Origin: Paracoccus tibetensis
Lineage (GTDB): Bacteria; Pseudomonadota; Alphaproteobacteria; Rhodobacterales; Rhodobacteraceae
Assembly: GCF_900102505.1 (NCBI RefSeq)
Contig: NZ_FMVT01000007.1
Span: 186,001 to 250,000 of the forward strand
Length of the DNA: 64,000 bases
Direction: 5' to 3'
Below the pieces are notes generated by a model that searched no databases, was not told the DNA's origin, and saw only the letters and a program-made list of their open reading frames with translations. Shown piece by piece: positions 28,696-36,113 of the stretch. How positions within the stretch are numbered: position 1 is the stretch's first letter; each line of letters starts with the position of its first letter. Position numbers and translations under genes: made by a program.

Positions 28696-28917
28696 ATGAC
28701 CGAGGACCCCAGACCCCCGCGCCTGACCGTCGCGACGCCGGAAGGCCCCCCACCCGTCGGAGGCGGCGAAGCCGAGCGCGACATCCACGGCGTCGTGCAG
28801 CGCGAATGGCTGAGCCAGAGGAACGGCTGGCGCATGACGCTGGCTGCGCTGGCGGTGCCGAGCGTTCTGGTGCTCGGCAGCTTCGCCGCGATGCTGTGGT
28901 TCTGGCTCTGGGGCTGA
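28696..28917 (+). CDS. Small single-pass membrane protein
   Basis: A 73-residue protein with a Pro/Gly-rich cytoplasmic part (TEDPRPPRLTVATPEGPPPV), a short helix with REWLSQRNGWRM, and one C-terminal membrane helix (LAALAVPSVLVLGSFAAMLW). The family is not recognised. An exact GGAAC-N16-CGTT sequence upstream suggests stress control. It ends 3 bp from the convergent NepR-like gene. Confidence 0.6.
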   Translation: MTEDPRPPRLTVATPEGPPPVGGGEAERDIHGVVQREWLSQRNGWRMTLAALAVPSVLVLGSFAAMLWFWLWG

Positions 28918-28920
28918 GGT

Positions 28921-29121
28921 TCAGCCGTGCGGTGCTTCCCGGCCCGATTCGGCGCCCTGCGGGACAGGGGCGAACTCGTGCTGGGCCAAGGCGTCGGCCA
29001 GCTGTTGGGCCAGCTCGCGCAGCCGCGGCGACACGGGTTCTTCCTCGACCTGCGCCATCAGGCGGATCAGCGCTTCGTCCACGCCGTCCCCACCAAAACC
29101 CATCAGATCGTCACTCGCCAT
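28921..29121 (-). CDS. NepR-like small protein, candidate anti-sigma factor
   Basis: A 66-residue acidic protein. Residues of ALIRLMAQVEEEPVSPRLRE line up with the NepR core as I know it (L-x2-L-x3-V-x2-E-P-V-x2-R-x3-L-x3-L), keeping the Leu spacing and the Glu-Pro-Val. NepR binds EcfG sigma factors and is titrated by PhyR. The tail is low-complexity. It lies 3.4 kb from the EcfG-like sigma gene inside the segment carrying EcfG-type promoters. The likeness is short and could be chance; a plain hypothetical protein is the alternative. A GTG three bases upstream (29124) is another possible start. Confidence 0.5.
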   Translation of the reverse strand: MASDDLMGFGGDGVDEALIRLMAQVEEEPVSPRLRELAQQLADALAQHEFAPVPQGAESGREAPHG

Positions 29122-29161
29122 CACACGCTCCAGCTGCTTCCTCGCAGTCTAACTTAAATCA

Positions 29162-29184
29162 ACGGAACCATCGACGGGTTCCGT
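29162..29184 (-). terminator. Terminator of the ku-ligD operon
   Basis: On the minus strand ACGGAACC, 7-base loop, GGTTCCGT, then TGATTTAAG. It begins about 55 bases after the ligD stop. The T-run is short. The rest of the gap is A+T-richer and holds no gene. Confidence 0.6.
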
Positions 29185-29238
29185 GCACCTGAACTTCAAT
29201 TCTTCGAAACTGTGACATCGGCCAAGAGGCGCCGGAAA

Positions 29239-31653
29239 TTAGCCTCGGTCAGCATCCGCAAGGGCCGACACCACCGCAGCGTTGAGGCTTTGGGCCGGCG
29301 GCGGCGTGACCTCGGCCCAGCCCCGTGCGAGCGCCGCCTCCATGGAGAATGCCGAGGCACGGCGCAGACCGGGCAGCTCGTCCCAGCTGACGGGGCAGGC
29401 GACGGGGGCGCCGGTGCGGGCGCGGACCGAGAAGGGGGCGATGGCGGTGGCGCTGCGGTCGTTCCTGAGCCAGTCGATGAAGATGCGACCCTTGCGGCGG
29501 GCCTTGGACATCTCGGAAAGGAAGCGCTTGGGCTCGCGCGCGGCGGCCAGCTCGGCGACGCCGCGGCAGAAGAGCTTGGCGGTGTCCCAGCTGACGGTGC
29601 GGCGAAGCGGGATCACCAGGTGCACCCCCTTGCCGCCCGACAGCAGCGCCCAGCTGTCCAGCCCCAGCTCGGCCAGCAGCGCGCGCAGGTCCAGCGCGGC
29701 ACGGCGCACGGCGGGAAAGCCCAGCCCCTCGTCGGGGTCGAGGTCGAAGACCAGCCGGTCGGGGCGGTCCAGCCGGTCGCGCTTCGCGCCGCGGATGTGG
29801 AACTCGACGGTCCCCATCTGCACCGCCGCCACGATGCTGGCCGCGTCCGAGAGATAGCCGTAGGGGGCCGGCCCGCCGCTGTCCTCGATCATCACGGTCT
29901 TCAGCGCTGCCGGGAAACCCTTGCCGGGGTGCTTCTGGAAGAACCGCTCGCCCTCCAGCCCCTCGGGCAGGCGGACGAGGGACAGGGGGCGGTCGGCGGC
30001 GTCCTGAAGCATCAGGGGCGCGGCGGCCTCGTAATAGCGCGCGAGGTCCAACTTCGTGCGCTTGGGGCGGGGGAAGATCACCCGGTCGCCGCTGCTGATC
30101 GCGATGCCCGCGACCTTGGGATCCCCCTTCATGTTCACCTCCGCATCCCGCGTAACCTGCCTCGGCGCCTTGTCCTCGCGCAGGCCGAGGAAGACCGCGT
30201 GGCGCAACCGGCCGGTGCCGGTCGTTTCGGCATAGTCGATCTCGGCGATCAGGCGCGGCTCGATCCATCGCACGCCGCGGGTTTCGGCCTTGGGCGCTTC
30301 CACCGGAGCGGCCTTGCGGACGAGGGCGCGCATCTTGCCCGCCAGTTCGTCCAGCGCCTCGCCGTCGAAGCCCGTGCCAACCTTGCCCATGTAGCGCCAG
30401 CCGCCCGCCTCCTGCACGGCCAGCGCCAGCGAGGCGAAGGGGCGCCCGGCGCTGGAGGATTTCTGCCAGCCGACGATCACGAACTCTGCCCGGCGGCGGC
30501 ACTTGATCTTGAGCCAGTCGGTACCGCGTCCGCCGCGATAGGGGGCGTTCATGCGCTTGGCGATCAGCCCCTCGCCGCCATTGTCGCAGATGAGGGCCAG
30601 CGCCTCGTCCGCCTCGCCGGGGATGACCGGCGACAGGGTGACGGGGCCAAGCGGCGGCAGGTCCGCCAGCAGCTTTTCCAGCGCCGCGCGCCGCTCGGTC
30701 AGCGGGCGCTTGGTCAGGTCCTTGCCGTCCAGATGCAGCAGGTCGAAGGCGACATAGCGGAACGGCCCGCCCGCCTTGATCGCGTCCTGCAGCGCCGAGA
30801 AGCCCTGAAGCCCTGCCCCCGCGACGATCTCTCCGTCGATCAGCGCGCGGCCTGCCGTGATGTCCTCCAGCGCCGGGACAAGGTCGGCGAAGCGGTCGGT
30901 CCAGTCGTGCCCGTTCCGTGTCCAGATCCTCGGCCCGCCCGTCCCGAGGCCGATCAGCGCGCGGTAGCCGTCCAGCTTCAGCTCGTGCCAGTGGCTGTCC
31001 GTATCCGCCAGCCCCTCGGTCAGCGTCGCGAGCTGCACCGGCACCTTCGCCGGCACCTTTCCCTTGCGCGGCGCCGGGACGGGCGCGGCGTTTGAGGCGA
31101 TCTGGTCCATGCTGCGGCGGCTGAGGACGCTGGTGGTGTAGCGCGCGACCGGGTCGGGGCCGCCCGCCACCTCGTCCTCGGCCTTCACCATCAGCCAGTT
31201 CTCGCGCCCCTTGTCCGAGGCGCGGCCCTTCAGCCGGATCAGGTGCCACTCGCCCGTCATCCGCTGGCCGTGCAGGCGCATCCGCAGGTGGCCCTTGACC
31301 AGCCCGCGCGCGGCCGGCTCAACCGGCTGCCACCAGCCGAGGTCCCACAGCATCACCGTCCCGGCCCCATAATTGCCCTTGGGGATGACCCCCTCGAACT
31401 GAAGGTACGAGAGCGGGTGATCCTCGGTCCGCACCGCCAGCCGCTTGTCGGCGGTGTCGAGCGACGGTCCGCGCGTGACCGCCCAGCTGAGCAGCACCCC
31501 TTCCCATTCCAGCCGCAGGTCCCAATGCAACCGCGTCGCGTCGTGGTTCTGCATCGAGTAGCGCAGCGCAAGGCCCGAGGGGTGGCCGGGATCGTCCGGC
31601 TCGGGCGTCTGCGCGAAGTCGCGCTTGTCCTGATATGCCCTGAGGTTGCCCAA
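29239..31653 (-). CDS. ligD: ATP-dependent DNA ligase LigD (PE-LIG-POL)
   Basis: An 804-residue three-domain repair enzyme in the order known from Pseudomonas. The 3'-phosphoesterase domain comes first (about 1-165; HDATRLHWDLRLEWEG). The ligase follows, with adenylated Lys 226 in HELKLDGYR, and then the polymerase/primase domain (about 510-804) with the metal-binding pair in VFDLDPDEG and SGGKGVHLVIP. It performs end processing and ligation in bacterial non-homologous end joining, recruited by Ku. Its start is 3 bp after the ku stop. Confidence 0.95.
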   Translation of the reverse strand: MGNLRAYQDKRDFAQTPEPDDPGHPSGLALRYSMQNHDATRLHWDLRLEWEGVLLSWAVTRGPSLDTADKRLAVRTEDHPLSYLQFEGVIPKGNYGAGTVMLWDLGWWQPVEPAARGLVKGHLRMRLHGQRMTGEWHLIRLKGRASDKGRENWLMVKAEDEVAGGPDPVARYTTSVLSRRSMDQIASNAAPVPAPRKGKVPAKVPVQLATLTEGLADTDSHWHELKLDGYRALIGLGTGGPRIWTRNGHDWTDRFADLVPALEDITAGRALIDGEIVAGAGLQGFSALQDAIKAGGPFRYVAFDLLHLDGKDLTKRPLTERRAALEKLLADLPPLGPVTLSPVIPGEADEALALICDNGGEGLIAKRMNAPYRGGRGTDWLKIKCRRRAEFVIVGWQKSSSAGRPFASLALAVQEAGGWRYMGKVGTGFDGEALDELAGKMRALVRKAAPVEAPKAETRGVRWIEPRLIAEIDYAETTGTGRLRHAVFLGLREDKAPRQVTRDAEVNMKGDPKVAGIAISSGDRVIFPRPKRTKLDLARYYEAAAPLMLQDAADRPLSLVRLPEGLEGERFFQKHPGKGFPAALKTVMIEDSGGPAPYGYLSDAASIVAAVQMGTVEFHIRGAKRDRLDRPDRLVFDLDPDEGLGFPAVRRAALDLRALLAELGLDSWALLSGGKGVHLVIPLRRTVSWDTAKLFCRGVAELAAAREPKRFLSEMSKARRKGRIFIDWLRNDRSATAIAPFSVRARTGAPVACPVSWDELPGLRRASAFSMEAALARGWAEVTPPPAQSLNAAVVSALADADRG

Positions 31654-31656
31654 AGA

Positions 31657-32592
31657 TCAGGCCGACTTGCGGGTGCTCGTGGACTTGGCCGCGGGCTTCT
31701 TGGCGGCCGGCTTCTTCGCCGTCGTCTTGGCGGGCGCCTTCTCGGCAGGCTTCGCCGCGGCCTTGGCAGGCGCCTTCTTCGCCGGTGCCTTCTCGGCGCC
31801 GCCGTCCTTCTTCAGGCTCTCCTTCAGCGCCGCCATCAGGTCCACGACATTGTCGCCCGAGGGACGCGCCTCCTCCTTGCCTCCCTTGGCGCGCGGGGTC
31901 TTGCGGTTCTTGCGCCGCGCCTCGATCAGGGCGCGCAGCCCCTCGTCGTAATGGTCGCGGAAGGCGCCCGCGTCGAAAGGCGCGCTCTTGCGGCGGATCA
32001 GCTGGGTCGCCACGTCCAGAAGGTCCGTGTCGCTCTTCTCGTCGGCGATCTCGGCGAACATCGGCTCGGCCTCGCGCACCTCGTCCTCGTAGCGCAGCGT
32101 CTCCAGCAGCAGCCCGTCGCCGCAGGGCCGGATCGCGCAGAGGTATTCCCGTCCCCGCATCGCCAGCTGCCCGAGCGCAGTCTTCTTCTCGGCCCGCAGC
32201 GCGTCGCGCACCACGCGATAGGCGTCCTGCGCCAGCTCGTCCGTGGGCAGCACGTAGTAGGGCTTGTCGTAGAAGAGGGGCGAGATCTCGTGCTGCTCGA
32301 CGAATTGCACCAGCTCCAGCGTCTTCTTCGTCTCCAGCTTGATCTCGTCGATCTCATCCGGCTCAAGCAGCAGGTAGTCGCCGTCGCCCAACTCATAGCC
32401 CTTCTTGATTTCCTCGGCCTTCACCGGGCCGATGCCGGCGACGGTCTTCTCGTAGCGCACCGGCTTGCCCGAGGGGCCGTGGATCTGGCGAAAGCTGATC
32501 CGCGCGGCGCTTTTTGTCGCTGGATGCAGCTCGACCGGGATGGCGACGAGGGACAGGCGCAGCTGACCCTTCCAAACGGCGCGCGAGGCCAT
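31657..32592 (-). CDS. ku: Ku-family DNA end-binding protein
   Basis: A 311-residue bacterial Ku. The core (about 1-255) starts MASRAVWKGQLRLSLVAIPV and contains GYELGDGDYLLLEPDEIDEI and QFVEQHEISPLFYDKPYYV. The final 60 residues are a Lys/Ala/Pro-rich tail of AKKAPAK-like repeats, as in Ku proteins whose basic tails bind DNA. It encircles DNA ends and recruits LigD. I chose the ATG at 32592 over the open frame to 33018 because the family starts here. A TGAAC-N17-CGTT element lies about 48 bases upstream. Confidence 0.95.
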   Translation of the reverse strand: MASRAVWKGQLRLSLVAIPVELHPATKSAARISFRQIHGPSGKPVRYEKTVAGIGPVKAEEIKKGYELGDGDYLLLEPDEIDEIKLETKKTLELVQFVEQHEISPLFYDKPYYVLPTDELAQDAYRVVRDALRAEKKTALGQLAMRGREYLCAIRPCGDGLLLETLRYEDEVREAEPMFAEIADEKSDTDLLDVATQLIRRKSAPFDAGAFRDHYDEGLRALIEARRKNRKTPRAKGGKEEARPSGDNVVDLMAALKESLKKDGGAEKAPAKKAPAKAAAKPAEKAPAKTTAKKPAAKKPAAKSTSTRKSA

Positions 32593-32639
32593 GGCAGTCT
32601 CCGATGCGGGTGAACGGGATCTTGGGACACTCCGGGCGC

Positions 32640-32665
32640 AACGCCGCCGGGGCCGCCGGGGTTCA
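32640..32665 (-). promoter_or_regulatory. EcfG-like promoter of ku-ligD (one mismatch)
   Basis: On the minus strand TGAAC (32665-32661), 17 bp, CGTT (32643-32640). The first base differs from GGAAC. Confidence 0.4.
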
Positions 32666-32685
32666 GCCTCACGCTTCTGGCGCAG

Positions 32686-32716
32686 GGCGGGGGGTCCGGG
32701 GGGTGCCACCCCCCGG
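32686..32716. repeat. Partial dispersed repeat, GC-rich half only
   Basis: GGGGGGTCCGGGGGGTGCCA followed by CCCCCCGG. It matches the C/G block of the dispersed repeat but lacks the CACAGAAGAT core. It lies in the divergent gap between ku and the glucose dehydrogenase gene. Confidence 0.45.
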
Positions 32717-32774
32717 TGCGCCGCGGGACGCAACCTGGCGCAACTTGTGTCGTCCCGAGGGCGGCCGAGCGGCG

Positions 32775-32799
32775 GGAACCCGCCGCCACGGCTGGCGTT
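32775..32799 (+). promoter_or_regulatory. EcfG-type promoter of the glucose dehydrogenase gene (exact)
   Basis: GGAAC (32775-32779), 16 bp, CGTT (32796-32799), 79 bases before the ATG. Confidence 0.6.
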
Positions 32800-32878
32800 G
32801 GCGAAGAACGGCGGGCGAGTTTGCTCGCGCCGCCAGCAGCTTAACCTCCCCGCCCGGCCCGAAGGGAAACCCCGCCCA

Positions 32879-35317
32879 ATGCCTATGACCGCGCCTGCCG
32901 ATCTTCCCCATCTGAGGCTCTGGGCGCGGCTTCTCCTCATCTTGCTCGGGCTGGTCCTGCTGGCGGTCGGCGCCGGCTCGGCCTGGTTCGGCGTCCAGAT
33001 CGCCTTCGAGGGCGGCACCTGGTACTACCTGATCGCCGGGCTCGGGCTTGCCATCGCCGGGATCGCACAGGTCGCGGGCCTTGTGCGGGTCAGCGTGCCG
33101 CTCCAGGCGCTGCTGCTGATCGGCACGCTGGTCTGGTCCCTGTGGGAGATCTGGGGCAAGGGGTTCCTGCCGGCCTGGGGGGCCGATCTCGGCGCGCGCT
33201 GCGGGCTGATCGCGGCGCTGTTCTTCGCCTCGGCCATCATCGCCGCCGCCGGCACGCCGCGCCCCCTGCGCGCGCCCGGCCAGCTGCGCCTGACGCTCGG
33301 CGCCGCCGCCGTGGCGCTTCTCGGTGTCGCCATCACCATCGCCTTCTACTGGGAACGGCCCCGCAGCCCGTCCGAGCTGGCCGAGTTGCCCGTCGCGCCC
33401 CTGCCGGAGGGGCTGAACGGGCCGGAGGAATGGTCCGCCTTCGGCGGCTCGACCCATGGCCAGCGCTTCACCCCCGCCCGCCAGATCACCCCGCAGAACG
33501 TCGCCGGACTGACCGAGGCCTGGCGCGTCCAGACCGGCGATCTGGCACCGAACGACCGGGTCTACTACTCGGCCCAGAACACCCCGATCCTCGGCGACGG
33601 CCGGCTCTACACCTGCACGCCCTCGAACCAGGTCATGGCGCTCGACCCCGGCACGGGCGAGGTGCTGTGGCATTTCGACCCCCAGGTCGAGCCGCAGCAC
33701 ATGGAGTCGCTCTTCTCCGCCGCCTGCCGCGCGGTGGCGGTCCATCAGGTGCCGGGCGCGACTGGCCCGTGCAGCACCCGCGTCCATGCCGCCGTCGTGG
33801 ACGGGCGGATGTATGCGCTGGACGCCGCAACCGGCGAGGTCTGCACGGATTACGGCACGAACGGCATCGTGGACCTGACCCTCGGCATGGGCATCCAGGA
33901 AACCGGCCTCGCCTCCTCGACCTCGGGGCCGGCGCTGGTGGGCGAGGCGCTGATCGTCGGCATGCAGGTCAGCGACAACCAGCGCCGCGACGCGCCCTCG
34001 GGCGTGGTGCGGGCTTTTGACGCGACGACGGGCGATCTGCTCTGGGCCTGGGACGCCCTGCGCCAGGGACGCGCGCAGGAGCCGCTGGCCGAGGGCGAGG
34101 TCTATCCCCGCGGCACGCCGAACGTGTGGAACATCATCACCGGCGATCCCGAGGCGGGGCTCGTCTATATCGGCACCGGCAACTCGGCGAACGATCACTG
34201 GGGCGGCACCCGCACCCCCGAGGAGGACCGCTTCACCAGCGCCATCGTCGCCATCGACCTTCAGACCGGCGAGACGGTCTGGGACTTCGCCACGGTGATC
34301 CACGACCTGTGGGACTACGACATCGGCGCCCAGCCCATCATCGGCGACATCACGGTGGACGGGCAGGCCCGCCGCGTCGCGATCATGGCGACCAAGACCG
34401 GCTCGATCTTCGTCTTCGACGCCGCGACGGGCGAGCCGGTCAGCCCGATCGAGATGCGCCCGGTTCCTCAGGGCGCGCTGCCCGGCGACTGGACGGCCGA
34501 AAGCCAGCCGCAATCGGTGCGCTATCCCAACCTCTCGGGACTGCCCGGCCCCGAGCCCGAGGTGATCGACGCCCGCCACGCCTTCGGCATGACCCCGATC
34601 GACGCCGCCATGTGCCGCCTGGAATTCGAGCGCTTCCGCTACGAGGGGATGTACACGCCCCCCACCGACGATCCGGGCGGGATGCTGCTCTTCCCCGGCA
34701 CGATCGGCGGGATCAACTGGGGCGGCTCGGGCCTCGACCGGGACCGGGGCATCCTGATCACCAACCATTCGCGCCTGCCGAACAAGGTGCTGATGATCCC
34801 GCGGGACGAGGTCGCGGACCTGCCCGTCGGCATGGGCGGCGCCCGCCCCGACCAGGAGATCGCGCCGCACTACTTCTCGCCCTGGGGCGTGGACCGGCCG
34901 ATCTGGCTGTCGGCCCTCGACGTGCCCTGCATCGCCCCGCCCTGGGGCTTCGTCGCCGCCACCGACATGGACACGGGCGAGTTGCTCTGGAGCCAGCCGC
35001 TCGGCACCGGCTTCGACACCGGGCCGCTGACCCTGCCGACCTTCCTCAAGGTCGTGCTCGGCACCGCCAATATCGGCGGCCCGCTGGTCACGGCGACCGG
35101 CCTCACCTTCATCGCCGCCAGCCAGGACAACTGGCTCCGCGCCCTCGAGACGGAGACCGGCCGCCTCGTATGGGAGGGGCGCCTGCCCGCCGGCGGCCAG
35201 GCCTCGCCCATGAGCTACGAATGGGAGGGGCGGCAATACATCGTCATCACCGCCACCGGCCACGAGCGGCTGATGACCACGACCGGCGACTACGTCATCG
35301 CCTTCGCGCTGCCCTGA
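32879..35317 (+). CDS. gcd: Membrane-bound PQQ-dependent glucose (quinate-type) dehydrogenase
   Basis: An 812-residue quinoprotein. About five N-terminal membrane helices (residues 10-155) are followed by an eight-bladed PQQ propeller. Blade motifs include VMALDPGTGEVLW, VRAFDATTGDLLWAWD and VAIDLQTGETVWDFATVIHD, and the active-site stretch is DLWDYDIGAQPII. It oxidises aldoses (or quinate/shikimate in a sister group) in the periplasm and passes electrons to ubiquinone. PQQ synthesis genes are not in the window. ATG 32879 or 32885 may be used. An exact EcfG-type promoter precedes it. Confidence 0.9.
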   Translation: MPMTAPADLPHLRLWARLLLILLGLVLLAVGAGSAWFGVQIAFEGGTWYYLIAGLGLAIAGIAQVAGLVRVSVPLQALLLIGTLVWSLWEIWGKGFLPAWGADLGARCGLIAALFFASAIIAAAGTPRPLRAPGQLRLTLGAAAVALLGVAITIAFYWERPRSPSELAELPVAPLPEGLNGPEEWSAFGGSTHGQRFTPARQITPQNVAGLTEAWRVQTGDLAPNDRVYYSAQNTPILGDGRLYTCTPSNQVMALDPGTGEVLWHFDPQVEPQHMESLFSAACRAVAVHQVPGATGPCSTRVHAAVVDGRMYALDAATGEVCTDYGTNGIVDLTLGMGIQETGLASSTSGPALVGEALIVGMQVSDNQRRDAPSGVVRAFDATTGDLLWAWDALRQGRAQEPLAEGEVYPRGTPNVWNIITGDPEAGLVYIGTGNSANDHWGGTRTPEEDRFTSAIVAIDLQTGETVWDFATVIHDLWDYDIGAQPIIGDITVDGQARRVAIMATKTGSIFVFDAATGEPVSPIEMRPVPQGALPGDWTAESQPQSVRYPNLSGLPGPEPEVIDARHAFGMTPIDAAMCRLEFERFRYEGMYTPPTDDPGGMLLFPGTIGGINWGGSGLDRDRGILITNHSRLPNKVLMIPRDEVADLPVGMGGARPDQEIAPHYFSPWGVDRPIWLSALDVPCIAPPWGFVAATDMDTGELLWSQPLGTGFDTGPLTLPTFLKVVLGTANIGGPLVTATGLTFIAASQDNWLRALETETGRLVWEGRLPAGGQASPMSYEWEGRQYIVITATGHERLMTTTGDYVIAFALP

Positions 35318-35338
35318 CGCACGATCCCGGGACCGCGG

Positions 35339-35363
35339 GGAACGGCCCGCCGCCCCGGCCGTT
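35339..35363 (+). promoter_or_regulatory. EcfG-type promoter of the 35394 gene (exact)
   Basis: GGAAC (35339-35343), 16 bp, CGTT (35360-35363), 30 bases before the ATG. It begins 22 bases after the glucose dehydrogenase stop. Confidence 0.6.
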
Positions 35364-35393
35364 GCCCCGGACGGCAATGCAAGGACAAGCGGC

Positions 35394-36005
35394 ATGTGGG
35401 AGTGGATGAGCGAGAACAGCAGCCTCGTGCAGGCGGCCGTGGGGGCCGTCACGGCGATGGTCTGGGTGATCTACCTGCACATCATCGTGCTGGGCTTCCA
35501 GCGCCAGCGCCGGACCGAGATCCTGATCCATCTGGGCGGCGCGCGCGACCTGAACGCCCGCATCCTCGTCAGCAATCTCGGCTTCGAGCCGATCTACATC
35601 CTCGAGATCATGCTGACTGTCTGGACCGACGAGGGCGAGCGCATGACCTCGGTCGCCGACCGGACCGAGATCGCGCGCGACAACCTGGAAACGCCCGGGC
35701 AGGCGACGCTTCAGGGGCCGCTGAAAAGCGGCGACGTGGTCGATATCGGCAGCTTCGAGAACCTGCTCGAGCGTGCCCGCGCCGGCAGCTTCGACCGGCT
35801 CGAGCCCGGCGACATCCGCCGCTTCGAGATCACCGTCGCGGCCATCACCGCCGCCAATGCCGGCATCGCCGCCGCCACCCGCCGCTTCAGCCTCAGCCAG
35901 GACGGCAAGAACCTTTGCCTCGCCTGCGAGGGCCTCTATGCCCGCCAGATCCGCGGCCGCTGGCAGCGTCGCCGCATCGAGCGGCAGCTTAAGCGGGTCC
36001 GCTAG
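35394..36005 (+). CDS. Unrecognised membrane-anchored protein
   Basis: A 203-residue protein with one N-terminal membrane helix (LVQAAVGAVTAMVWVIYLHI). A soluble domain follows, of mixed strands and helices (LIHLGGARDLNARILVSNLG), with a basic tail RGRWQRRRIERQLKRVR. The beta-sandwich-like centre (NARILVSNLGFEPIYILEIM) resembles small proteins found beside stress or envelope genes, but I cannot name a family. An exact EcfG-type promoter and no close upstream partner suggest a monocistronic stress gene. AAGGA precedes the ATG. Confidence 0.7.
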   Translation: MWEWMSENSSLVQAAVGAVTAMVWVIYLHIIVLGFQRQRRTEILIHLGGARDLNARILVSNLGFEPIYILEIMLTVWTDEGERMTSVADRTEIARDNLETPGQATLQGPLKSGDVVDIGSFENLLERARAGSFDRLEPGDIRRFEITVAAITAANAGIAAATRRFSLSQDGKNLCLACEGLYARQIRGRWQRRRIERQLKRVR

Positions 36006-36032
36006 AGGCACATCTCAGGCGGAACCTCGTCC

Positions 36033-36087
36033 CATCTACTGTGCGGAAATATCCTCGGGGGGTCCGGGGGGCAGACAGCCCCCCGGC
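36033..36087 (-). repeat. Dispersed GC-rich repeat, copy E (reverse orientation)
   Basis: CATCTACTGTGCGGAAATAT is followed by CCTCGGGGGGTCCGGGGGGC and AGACAGCCCCCCGG. It lies in a convergent gap and is the reverse complement of the layout in copies A and D. Confidence 0.65.
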
Positions 36088-36113
36088 CGCCGCCCCCGGC
36101 AAGGTCCTCCGGC

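Noticed and set aside
29162..29184. Paired GGAAC/GTTCC as EcfG promoters
   Set aside because: No CGTT-like element lies 16-17 bp away in either direction. The structure fits a terminator after ligD better.
31657..31850. Lys/Ala/Pro repeats as a separate coding repeat or a frameshift
   Set aside because: They are in frame with ku and match the basic tails known in bacterial Ku proteins.
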